From: MPNP01 sp963668325
Lineage (GTDB): Bacteria; Pseudomonadota; Alphaproteobacteria; Rhodobacterales; Rhodobacteraceae
Assembly (NCBI GenBank): GCA_963668325.1
Contig: OY764222.1
Span: 2,170,001 to 2,234,000, forward strand
Reading direction: 5' to 3'
Length of the DNA: 64,000 bases
Part shown: one piece after another, positions 1-7,643 of the stretch
Layout of the letters: each line of letters begins with the position of its first letter
Numbering within the stretch: the stretch's first letter is position 1
Made by a program: the position numbers and the translations under genes
The notes under the pieces: generated by a model
Databases searched by the model: none
What the model saw: only the letters and a program-made list of their open reading frames with translations
What the model was told of the DNA's origin: nothing

Positions 1-111
1 TTGCGAAATGTCTTGGGTCGCAAGGTTGATCTGGGAGAGATGGGAGCCATAACCAACCCCTATCTTAAAGCATCCATTGATGAAGATCGGGAGATTGTCT
101 TTGAAGCGTGA
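1..111 (+). CDS. MntA-like nucleotidyltransferase antitoxin, C-terminal end (partial)
   Basis: The window opens inside a reading frame (frame 1) that ends at the TGA at 109-111. The visible 36 residues include VDLGEMGAITNPYLKASI and end in REIVFEA, which resembles the C-terminal tail of minimal nucleotidyltransferases of the MntA family. In that family the protein AMPylates and so neutralises a HepT-type HEPN toxin. The call rests mainly on the next gene, which is a HepT-like protein overlapping this one by about 11 bases, the usual operon arrangement. The catalytic GSxxRG and DxD region lies outside the window, so activity cannot be judged. Confidence 0.5.
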   Translation: MRNVLGRKVDLGEMGAITNPYLKASIDEDREIVFEA

Positions 112-445
112 TTCCAGATCTTGGTTGGCGGATATTAACTTGGCAGCAGTGAAAATAGAGAGTTACATCAAGGATATCGATTTTGAAGACTATACCGCAA
201 ATAGTTTAATCCAAGACGGTGTTGAACGAAATTTCATAAATATTGGGGAAGCCTTGAACCTGCTTCATAAAAACGAACCCGAACTAGCCAAGGAAATCCC
301 CCACTTACGGAAAATCGTGGATTTCCGCAATATGTTGACCCACAGCTATTTTCGTATCAAACCAGAAACTGTATGGGGGAGCGCAGTTGATAATTTACCT
401 GAATTGCATCATAAAATCCGGGCAATTCTTGCTGAAATAGAATAG
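101..445 (+). CDS. HepT-like HEPN ribonuclease toxin (DUF86)
   Basis: This is a small helical protein of the HepT/DUF86 family, the RNase toxin of MntA/HepT toxin-antitoxin pairs. The hallmark RX4HXY motif is seen as RNMLTHSY at about residues 77-84 of this start choice, inside the usual second helical half. The TTG at 101 is preferred because GGGAG lies 7 bases upstream and because it overlaps the end of the preceding nucleotidyltransferase frame; an in-frame ATG at 77 is the alternative. MntA AMPylates the motif tyrosine in studied homologues, and that tyrosine is present here. The length of about 114 residues is normal, so the toxin looks intact. Toxin identity is good; activity is inference. 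Confidence 0.75.
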   Translation: MKRDSRSWLADINLAAVKIESYIKDIDFEDYTANSLIQDGVERNFINIGEALNLLHKNEPELAKEIPHLRKIVDFRNMLTHSYFRIKPETVWGSAVDNLPELHHKIRAILAEIE

Positions 446-779
446 GTGTCCCACTCTCATCAATTTGGCCAGGAATACAGGTAAGGAAAGCCTCACTGGA
501 AGGATAACACCTGCAATGGCATGGAGGGATTTTCTATAGTCACAAGGTTCACTATACCGACATTTTTCTTTTAACCACTCCAAAAAAACCTCGTTAATCT
601 TAGCCGCCAACCTTCCATATGAGATTTTGATACTTAATCAAAGTTATTTGAAAATGTGCCGCTTTAACGTGCTACAGAGAATTGAAAACAAACAGGCTTT
701 ATTATCTTCGGGTATACTTGTAGATAAACCCTTAATAAATTTTGAGCACCTCTAATCTTGATAAGAATTAGAGAGGCTT
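446..779. other. Intergenic gap between hepT and hemE
   Basis: No convincing gene is seen. A minus-strand reading frame of 71 residues (395-610) overlaps the 3' end of hepT; it has no recognisable domain and no good ribosome site. A hairpin lies at about 750-773 (CTCTAAT paired with ATTAGAG), just beyond the hemE stop, where a terminator would be expected, but it lacks a T tract on the hemE strand. Confidence 0.4.
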
Positions 780-1817
780 TCAGAAATCTCTAATTATTTT
801 CAGCATCTGTTCAACATTTCGAATAGGTGTTGTTGGTAATATACCATGACCCAGGTTAAAAATGTGTGGGTGGTCATGGCAGGCGTTAAGAATTTCCAAG
901 GTTCTGCCCTCTAGGTTTTTCCCACCATTATGGAGTGCTTGTGGGTCAAGGTTGCCCTGGATGCAGTTTACCGTGGGGATAATATTGTCCACATCACCAA
1001 GATTGACATTATGGTCCAGGGCAAGGCAATCCAACCCCAGAGTAGAAACGAAGCCAGGGAGTTCCATCCCAGCTCCTTTTGGAAAGGCAATTACGGGAAT
1101 TCTTGGATACTTGTTTTTTAGAGCGTTGATAATTTGTTTATTAGGTGTAGTGATATATTGTTCAAAGAAATGACCCTCCAGTGTACCTGCCCAGCTATCA
1201 AAAAGCTTGATCACTTCTACACCGGCTTCAATTTGCCTGGAAAGATACTCAATGGTTGCTTTAGTCAAAAGCGAGATAATTTGGTCAAACAATTCTGGTT
1301 CATGGACCATGAATTTTTTTGTTGATACCTGACCTTTTTCACCCATACCAGCAATGAGGTAAGTTGCCACGGTCCAGGGGGAACCAGCAAATCCAATCAG
1401 GGTAACTTGGGGCGGTAAATTTGCCAATACCCTTTCTATTGTTTCATAGACAGGTTCCAGGACTTGATGGATTTCCTTTGGATTCTTTAAATTGTCTATC
1501 TGCGCTTGCATTTGTATGGGCGTAAGACGCGGTCCGATACCTTCAATGAACCTAACGTCCACGCCAAGTGCTTGCGGGAGTAAAAGTATGTCAGCAAATA
1601 GTATGGCTCCATCAAATCCAAATCGCTTGATCGGTTGAAGGGTTACTTCGCTGGCCAATTCAGGATTGTAACATAGGGAAAGAAAATCATTGGCCTGTTT
1701 TCGCAAGGATCTGTATTCAGGAAGGTATCGCCCGGCCTGTCTCATTAACCAAACCGGTGGAGGGTTGAGATTTTCACCTCTAAGTACCCTTAGAATAGGT
1801 TTGTCAAGATTACTCAT
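780..1817 (-). CDS. hemE: Uroporphyrinogen decarboxylase
   Basis: HemE removes four carboxyl groups from uroporphyrinogen III to give coproporphyrinogen III in the cytosol, a committed step of haem synthesis. The N-terminal signature PPVWLMRQAGRYLPEYR is present at about residues 20-36, with the arginines that bind substrate carboxylates, and the GFAGSPWTVATYLIAG segment lies at about 142-157. The length of 345 residues is normal and the gene looks intact. It is transcribed away from hemC; the 158 bases between them (1818-1975) must hold both promoters. This divergent hemE/hemC arrangement is familiar in Alphaproteobacteria. Identification is secure. Confidence 0.97.
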   Translation of the reverse strand: MSNLDKPILRVLRGENLNPPPVWLMRQAGRYLPEYRSLRKQANDFLSLCYNPELASEVTLQPIKRFGFDGAILFADILLLPQALGVDVRFIEGIGPRLTPIQMQAQIDNLKNPKEIHQVLEPVYETIERVLANLPPQVTLIGFAGSPWTVATYLIAGMGEKGQVSTKKFMVHEPELFDQIISLLTKATIEYLSRQIEAGVEVIKLFDSWAGTLEGHFFEQYITTPNKQIINALKNKYPRIPVIAFPKGAGMELPGFVSTLGLDCLALDHNVNLGDVDNIIPTVNCIQGNLDPQALHNGGKNLEGRTLEILNACHDHPHIFNLGHGILPTTPIRNVEQMLKIIRDF

Positions 1818-1975
1818 TTAACCTAATTGTATGTTTTATCGCTGAATAGATTTTGTTCATCCGAAATAGTTAATGGAATCCACACATAAAAGGGAATGAA
1901 ATTTCACAACTTATTATAGGATACGTTCCCGATGAGGTGCGTTCAGTTTTATATAACCAGATTTAGATTAAAGCC

Positions 1976-2884
1976 ATGAACAACATAAAATCAATGCTAA
2001 AGATAGGTTCAAGAGGCTCCAAACTAGCATTGCTTCAGGCTGAGGAAGTAAAAAGGATACTTCTCGATTACCTTGGTTGGGAGGACCAGCAGGTTGAAAT
2101 TATCAGAATAAAAACCTTGGGGGACAGAATTACAGATAGGCCTTTCAGGGAGCTGGAAGGGAAGGGGGTCTTTTGTAAGGAAATCGAGAAAGAAATATTG
2201 GAGGGTACCATTGACCTTGGGGTTCATTCCTTAAAGGATATGCCTTTTGAGCAACCGGAAGGCTTGGGCATGGCTGGTTTTCTAAAGCGAGAGACCCCAT
2301 TGGATGTTCTGATTTGCCAAAGTTGTGAATCTATTGAAGCCATGCCGGCTGGTCATAAGGTAGGAACATCAAGTATCAGGCGACAAAAACAAATCCTACA
2401 TGCTAATCCAGCATTATCAATAGTGGAAATCAGAGGGAATATTGATTCCAGAATCAGGAAATGGGAGGACGGAGAAGTTGATGGGATTGTGCTTGCCGCC
2501 GCTGGGTTAAACCGAATGGGCATTTGGCAAGTACCAAGATACGAAATACCAAAGGAGACTTGCCTTCCAGCCCCATCACAAGGGGTCATTGGTTTGGAAA
2601 CCAGAAACGATGATTATTGGCTGAATTCAGTTCTGAAGGAAATTTCACATATTCCAACCAAAATTATGTCAACCGCGGAAAGAAACTTCATGAACACGTT
2701 GGAAGGATCTTGTGAATTACCTGTTGGTGCTCTAGCCAACTTACATGGGGCTGAAATCACCTTGATAGGAGAATTTTATTCGGAAAAGAGGGGGGAGTTG
2801 ATCAGGGGAGAGAACACATCTTCCATCGCTTCCCATGCTAGTTTAGGGAAGGAATTGGCTGAATCCCTGCTAGCCAGGGAATAA
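1976..2884 (+). CDS. hemC: Hydroxymethylbilane synthase (porphobilinogen deaminase)
   Basis: HemC joins four porphobilinogen molecules into the linear tetrapyrrole hydroxymethylbilane. The N-terminal motif GSRGSKLALLQ is present at residues 12-22, and HSLKDMP lies at about 83-89. The cysteine that carries the dipyrromethane cofactor sits in EGSCELPVGA near residue 245. At 302 residues it is of ordinary size. An ATG at 1976 is used; a second ATG (MLKIGSRG) lies seven codons in and could be the true start. No other haem gene such as hemD follows directly; the next genes face the other way. Confidence 0.96.
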   Translation: MNNIKSMLKIGSRGSKLALLQAEEVKRILLDYLGWEDQQVEIIRIKTLGDRITDRPFRELEGKGVFCKEIEKEILEGTIDLGVHSLKDMPFEQPEGLGMAGFLKRETPLDVLICQSCESIEAMPAGHKVGTSSIRRQKQILHANPALSIVEIRGNIDSRIRKWEDGEVDGIVLAAAGLNRMGIWQVPRYEIPKETCLPAPSQGVIGLETRNDDYWLNSVLKEISHIPTKIMSTAERNFMNTLEGSCELPVGALANLHGAEITLIGEFYSEKRGELIRGENTSSIASHASLGKELAESLLARE

Positions 2885-2892
2885 GTGCTATT

Positions 2893-3213
2893 TCAAGTCC
2901 AGTCTTGATTATCAGGTATTTCCATTTCCTGAAGAAGTTCTGCATATTGAGCACCATGCATGTCACGGTCAAGACGGCTTCCCTGACTATAGGTCCGAGG
3001 AAAACTGATTTTCAATACGCTCAAGCTTGGCACCTCAAAAATTTCAAAATGTTCTTTTTCCACTTGGTATAGCTGGGAAAGGATCGCTGTGCTTAGAAAG
3101 TTTCTCAGCCGTTGCAAATCAGTTCGATTATTACAAAAAATATCAATTGTAACTGTAAAGGGACCGGCATTCTTCGACCGGATCTTAATGACCTTATCTC
3201 TTAGGAGTGCCAT
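2893..3213 (-). CDS. DUF4387 domain protein (AtuA partner)
   Basis: A protein of about 106 residues whose core (RSKNAGPFTVTIDIF, then KISFPR and DRDMHGAQYAELL near the end) matches the DUF4387 family. Members are found beside, or fused to, AtuA-like proteins and have no established activity. The start at 3213 is chosen because GAGGTG lies about 11 bases upstream and the gene then overlaps the end of the AtuA-like gene by 20 bases. A longer frame reaches 3258. The overlap implies translational coupling and joint function with the upstream protein. It is the last gene of the minus-strand unit and its stop lies 9 bases from the end of the convergent hemC. Confidence 0.8.
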   Translation of the reverse strand: MALLRDKVIKIRSKNAGPFTVTIDIFCNNRTDLQRLRNFLSTAILSQLYQVEKEHFEIFEVPSLSVLKISFPRTYSQGSRLDRDMHGAQYAELLQEMEIPDNQDWT

Positions 3214-4564
3214 GTGATTCAAACACCTCGATTTTGAAAACTTCCATGGGGTCATCAATTTCTAATGCATGGTTTAAGCAGAACTCATAAAGAGGACCTC
3301 TTTCTGTCTCTGCCGGGGAGTAGGGGAAAGAAAACGTAGGTAGTTCTTCATTTTCTGTCAAAGGGAAATGTAGAAGATAGGGGTTGATATGCTTGGCTAT
3401 TTCATTGGCCAATTCCTGGGTTTCTGTCGTTACGATACCCAGAACACCAACTTCAGTTGGTTGGGAATGTTGATTTTCCAGCGAACCCAGGGTTCCTTCT
3501 GACCCAATAAGCCGGAAATCAATAAAAAATGAGTTCGTTTCCAACGCAAACTTTTCCATGATGGATTTTTCAAGGAATAGTTTTAGCGAATTAACCCAGG
3601 TATTTATGTTTCGGACATAATGTATGTTTCGAACCAGTACCAGGCTGATTGTCTGATAGCCGGCTATTCGTACACCTTCTAACTTAACACAGTAATTTGG
3701 TGAGGGAATCCATTTACCACCTGTTACTCGGACCTTTCTATCGGAAACTGCTTCATAGGTTGCTTTTGAAACATCAAGGTGACCTCCTGGCTCATATAAT
3801 ATGAAGGGGTCAGAATTTTCATAGAGCATATGGGCTGATACAGAATGAGGAGTGCATTTGGCTAAAGGGTCAAGTGGTTCAATCTCAAAATAGTTTTCAT
3901 GAAAATCAATCTGAATACATCCACTCAAAGGATTTGTAGAACATAAAGCACCACATTCAGCTACCTTGGCGCCATGCCAGGCAATACCCGGGGGGATACC
4001 CTTCATCAGGGGTAGGGCGGCTATTGATGCCGTATCTGTCGCTCTCCCTGCGATAATTATATCCACATTCCTGGTAAGGGCAGTTTGGATTTGTTCTGCC
4101 CCCATAAGGGCTACAATGCCGGTGCACTCCGATATAATTTTCTCAGAGATGGCAGGGGCATGCTTAAGTGGAATTAACTGCCCGGAATGAAGTGCGGATA
4201 GGATTCTTTTATTGTTTTGAGATGATTTAATAGTGCCTATTCGAATGTTCTGATTGGAGGATTCAAGCAATTGTTTGGTAATTTCAACCATCCAATCAAC
4301 GGATTTATCTGCCCCACAGGTGCCTGAAGAGCCTATCACAAGAGGAATATTGGCTTGGGCACTGGCGTTTAGCAAATATCCCCACTCACCCATGGTCACT
4401 GCTCGGGAATATTTGGAATTTGCTGTACCTAAATAGAAGGGACCACTGTCGGTAGAACCTCCATCTATGGCAATTATGTCAGGATTGTTATCCAAACCCC
4501 TTTGGAGAGCTTCTTTGCTAAATTCAAGTCCCAGTACTCCCGACGGAACAAGCACTCTAATCAA
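3194..4564 (-). CDS. AtuA-like (DUF1446) acyclic terpene utilisation family protein
   Basis: A cytosolic protein of 456 residues of the AtuA/DUF1446 family. Features seen are the N-terminal IDGGSTDSGPFYLG at about residues 34-47, LVIGSSGTCG at about 75-84 and a conserved central AGRATDTASIAALPL stretch. The founding member belongs to citronellol/geraniol degradation in Pseudomonas, but most relatives sit in other acid or CoA-linked pathways and the reaction is not settled. Here it is paired with DUF4387 and lies 27 bases downstream of a complete Tct transporter, so it probably acts on a carboxylic acid brought in by that system. No acyl-CoA carboxylase (AtuC/F) genes are nearby, which argues against terpene use as such. 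Confidence 0.85.
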   Translation of the reverse strand: MIRVLVPSGVLGLEFSKEALQRGLDNNPDIIAIDGGSTDSGPFYLGTANSKYSRAVTMGEWGYLLNASAQANIPLVIGSSGTCGADKSVDWMVEITKQLLESSNQNIRIGTIKSSQNNKRILSALHSGQLIPLKHAPAISEKIISECTGIVALMGAEQIQTALTRNVDIIIAGRATDTASIAALPLMKGIPPGIAWHGAKVAECGALCSTNPLSGCIQIDFHENYFEIEPLDPLAKCTPHSVSAHMLYENSDPFILYEPGGHLDVSKATYEAVSDRKVRVTGGKWIPSPNYCVKLEGVRIAGYQTISLVLVRNIHYVRNINTWVNSLKLFLEKSIMEKFALETNSFFIDFRLIGSEGTLGSLENQHSQPTEVGVLGIVTTETQELANEIAKHINPYLLHFPLTENEELPTFSFPYSPAETERGPLYEFCLNHALEIDDPMEVFKIEVFESHGTPKR

Positions 4565-4591
4565 CTTTCAGACTCCTGGAGGAACAAATTA

Positions 4592-6094
4592 TCAATTTGT
4601 TGGTTTGGGCTTCTTTAATAGGTTTCTTAGAAACAATGGGGCCACGAAACCACCAATGGCTGCAATCCATAGACCAATGGAAATACCTGAGGAGAAAAGA
4701 TAGGTCCAATCACCTTCCGAAATAATCATGGCTCGTCGCAAATTATCTTCCATATTATTGCCAAGAAGAATTCCCAGGATTATGGGAACAGTTGGAACAC
4801 CCAATTTTCTACAAAAATATCCCGCCAAGCCAAAAATAATCATCAGAACCAAATCATGACTGCTTCCAGACAAGGAATATATTCCTCCAAAGGCAACCAT
4901 GGCAATGCCAGGTAAAAGTACATGTGGTGGGACTGAAAGCACCTTGACGAATAACCGAACCAATGGGACGTTCATGATCAACAATACAAAGTTGGCAATA
5001 AGCAGTGAAGCTATAAGACCCCAGACAACTTCTGGTCGTTCTTCAAACAGCAGGGGGCCAGGGGTAATATTTAGCGTCAATAAAACGGCAAGAAGTACAG
5101 CTGTAGTACCAGAACCTGGGACACCAAGAGTAAGCATGGGAACCAGGGCTCCGCCTGCGGCGGCATTGTTTCCAGCTTCTGGTGCAGCTACCCCTTTCGG
5201 ATTACCTGTACCAAAGGTATCACCATCCTTGGCCCAGGTTTTTTCAGCCATATAAGCCAGAAAACTTCCCAGAGAAGCACCTGCACCTGGGAGAATACCG
5301 GCGATAAAGCCGATTACGGTACCTCTCAACATGGTAAACCCGCAGTTAACTATATCCTTTACAGGTATCGTTATCTTCTCAAGTTTGATACCCATGGCGG
5401 TATTCTTGCCATGACTTTCAATAAAAATGAATATTTCCGAAACGGCAAACAAACCAACGATGGCAACAAGAAAATCCACACCATCCATCAACGCAAGTTC
5501 ACCGAAAGTCAGCCGAGGCAAGCCGGTTTGGTTATCCAAACCGATCATGGCTATACCCAAACCTATGGCTGATGCCAGGGCAGCCTTAATCTGGTTTTTC
5601 GAAGATAGACCACCAAGGGTACAGAATGCCAATAGGTACAAAGCGAAATATTCCGAGGGGCCAAACAGGTATGCTACCCTTGCCAAGAGGGGAGCCAGCA
5701 GCATCAATCCAATTGTCGCTAAAAAAGCACCAACAAAAGAAGAAACCCCAGACAGCACCAAGGCATCGGCCGCCCGACCCTTTTTTGCCATGGGGTAGCC
5801 GTCAAGGGTCGTCATAAGGGCGGGTTCGTCGCCGGGGATATTCAACAGAATGGAAGAGATTCTTCCACCGTACATTGCCCCATAGTAAACCGAAGTCATC
5901 AAAACCAATACTTCAGTTGCGTCCAAACCCAGAGAAAAAGCAAGGGGAATTAGGATTGCCACTCCGTTCGAAGGACCCAACCCAGGTAGGGAGCCAATGA
6001 TTGTCCCGGCAAAACAACCAGAAACAGCAAGTAAAAGAGTAGACCAGGTTAAGGCAACTGCAAACCCCTGAGTTAGATTGGCTATCAGGTCCAT
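4592..6094 (-). CDS. tctA: Tripartite tricarboxylate transporter large permease, TctA family
   Basis: This is the large inner-membrane subunit of a tripartite tricarboxylate transporter, which moves a carboxylate across the membrane using the ion gradient after capture by a periplasmic protein. At 500 residues with roughly a dozen hydrophobic segments it is full length. The N-terminal family motif GSLPGLGPSNGVAILIP is visible at about residues 34-50, and a second related glycine-rich motif (GILPGAGASLGSFLAY) lies near residue 265, reflecting the internal duplication of the family. The gene lies 3 bases downstream of tctB in the same unit. The substrate cannot be read from sequence. Confidence 0.93.
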   Translation of the reverse strand: MDLIANLTQGFAVALTWSTLLLAVSGCFAGTIIGSLPGLGPSNGVAILIPLAFSLGLDATEVLVLMTSVYYGAMYGGRISSILLNIPGDEPALMTTLDGYPMAKKGRAADALVLSGVSSFVGAFLATIGLMLLAPLLARVAYLFGPSEYFALYLLAFCTLGGLSSKNQIKAALASAIGLGIAMIGLDNQTGLPRLTFGELALMDGVDFLVAIVGLFAVSEIFIFIESHGKNTAMGIKLEKITIPVKDIVNCGFTMLRGTVIGFIAGILPGAGASLGSFLAYMAEKTWAKDGDTFGTGNPKGVAAPEAGNNAAAGGALVPMLTLGVPGSGTTAVLLAVLLTLNITPGPLLFEERPEVVWGLIASLLIANFVLLIMNVPLVRLFVKVLSVPPHVLLPGIAMVAFGGIYSLSGSSHDLVLMIIFGLAGYFCRKLGVPTVPIILGILLGNNMEDNLRRAMIISEGDWTYLFSSGISIGLWIAAIGGFVAPLFLRNLLKKPKPTN

Positions 6095-6097
6095 GAT

Positions 6098-6523
6098 CTA
6101 TCCAAATGCATACAAGCCTAGCCCAAGTCCATAATTCAGAATCAGAAACAACCCGATTGATAAACCAACGCCGGTAATTATGGCATTCTTTAGGTTCGGT
6201 GAGATCAGATAGCTGAGGATGGTGGCAACAATGGCGGAAGGGATAATAAACCCATAAGGGCGAAGGGTAACGGCAAAGAGATACATGGCAAGAAGGGCAA
6301 CAGCAATTTTACCATAAACCTTCAATTGCGGCCAATCGGTTATGGTGTCAGGAAAAATAATAATCAATATCCCACAAAGCAGGGATACACCCCCAATAAT
6401 GTAGGGGAAGGTGCGGGATCCCACGGGGTCAGAAAGAAACCCCATGGGAATAAGTGATGCATGATACAGATAAAAGACGGCTATAAAAATTACGCCCAGT
6501 CCGAATATGCGATCAGCTTTCAC
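6098..6523 (-). CDS. tctB: Tripartite tricarboxylate transporter small permease, TctB family
   Basis: A 141-residue protein with four predicted membrane segments (about residues 8-26, 38-57, 73-90 and 114-138), the size and shape of TctB, the small membrane subunit of Tct transporters. It lies between tctC and tctA: its start shares one base with the tctC stop (6523), and tctA follows 3 bases later. Sequence conservation in this family is low, so the assignment leans on topology and on position between two clear Tct genes. Confidence 0.88.
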   Translation of the reverse strand: MKADRIFGLGVIFIAVFYLYHASLIPMGFLSDPVGSRTFPYIIGGVSLLCGILIIIFPDTITDWPQLKVYGKIAVALLAMYLFAVTLRPYGFIIPSAIVATILSYLISPNLKNAIITGVGLSIGLFLILNYGLGLGLYAFG

Positions 6524-7488
6524 TATTGGATAACTCCAATTTCCTTGGAAAGCATCTGAACATCAGAAATGACCCCTGCTAGGTAGTCCTGAAATTCATC
6601 ACCAACCTTGGTAAAGGGAGCAAGACCTCTATCAGCCATGGCTTGGGCCCATTCCGGTGAGGCAGCAACCTGTGCCAAAGCGTTGGCCCATTTGTCATAA
6701 TCCTCTTGAGAAATCCCTTTGGGAACATAGAGGCCTCTCCAGTTTACAGCAACCAGATCAACACCTTGCTCTTTTGCCGTGGGGATATCTTCAAATCCCG
6801 GGACTCTTTCATCGGTGAAAACAGCCACTACACGGACCTCACCAGCCTTAAGAAAGCCAACAACTTCGGACATATCACCAGTCATGGCTTGGGTATGCCC
6901 TCCAATGGTTTGGGTAATTGCGTCACCACCACCATCAAGACCGACATACTTTACGGACAGTACATCATCATGACCTACTTCGCCAAGTGCCATAAGAACT
7001 TTCAGGTGATCAAACCCACCTGTCGCAGACCCACCGGCAAAGGTTACCGAAGAAGAGTCGTCCATCACCGCATTGAGCAAATCCATTAGGTTCATGTAAG
7101 GCGAATCAGCAGCAACAACCAAGACTCCCGGGTCGGCACCGATTGCTCCAAGAAAGGAAACCTGATCGGAAGTCATTCCGGCATAAGCATTTTGAGCCAG
7201 TCGGGTGGCTGTAGCAGATGAAGCAGCAACGATCAAGTCACCGTCCTCATTTCTTTCGTTGACTACGTGGCCATAGGCAAGGCCACCGCCGCCGCCAGCC
7301 ATATTAGTAACTTTGATCGGCTCATCAACTGCACCGATATCATACATGATTTTACCGATGGCACGGCAGGTAAAATCCCAACCTCCACCAGGGTTGGCCG
7401 GGGCAATACATTCAGCTGAATTCCCGACGCTTCCAAAACCCATCAATAGCGCAAACGAAGCGCCAATCAACTTGTTTGAAAATTTCAT
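6523..7488 (-). CDS. tctC: Tct/Bug-family periplasmic solute-binding protein
   Basis: The extracytoplasmic receptor of the transporter, of the Bug/TctC family that binds carboxylates such as citrate, tricarballylate or aromatic acids. The start at 7488 is chosen because GGAGAA lies 7 bases upstream and it yields a clean signal peptide (MKFSNKLIGASFALLMGF, cleavage after about residue 24); the frame itself extends to 7527. The mature start CIAPANPGGGWDFTCRAIGK, with its Bug-type PGGGWD loop, is seen immediately after. It is the first gene of the unit tctC-tctB-tctA-atuA-like-DUF4387, so the promoter should lie in 7489-7643. Confidence 0.92.
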   Translation of the reverse strand: MKFSNKLIGASFALLMGFGSVGNSAECIAPANPGGGWDFTCRAIGKIMYDIGAVDEPIKVTNMAGGGGGLAYGHVVNERNEDGDLIVAASSATATRLAQNAYAGMTSDQVSFLGAIGADPGVLVVAADSPYMNLMDLLNAVMDDSSSVTFAGGSATGGFDHLKVLMALGEVGHDDVLSVKYVGLDGGGDAITQTIGGHTQAMTGDMSEVVGFLKAGEVRVVAVFTDERVPGFEDIPTAKEQGVDLVAVNWRGLYVPKGISQEDYDKWANALAQVAASPEWAQAMADRGLAPFTKVGDEFQDYLAGVISDVQMLSKEIGVIQ

Positions 7489-7643
7489 AATTTTTCTCCA
7501 TTTGGTTTCTATCAGTGAATTAATCACGTTAGGTAATTAATTTGCTAGAAGCGAAGATTAATAACCATTTAACCAGAAAATTACAACTTCACTTCTTTAA
7601 CAAAGGATTAAAAAAGGTAATTTTCTTGGTTGGATAGGAAAAA

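Noticed and set aside
395..610. Minus-strand 71-codon frame near hepT
   Set aside because: Overlaps the hepT 3' end, has no family likeness and no convincing ribosome site.
5427..5817. Plus-strand frames opposite tctA
   Set aside because: They are shadows of a clear membrane transporter gene and show no domain.
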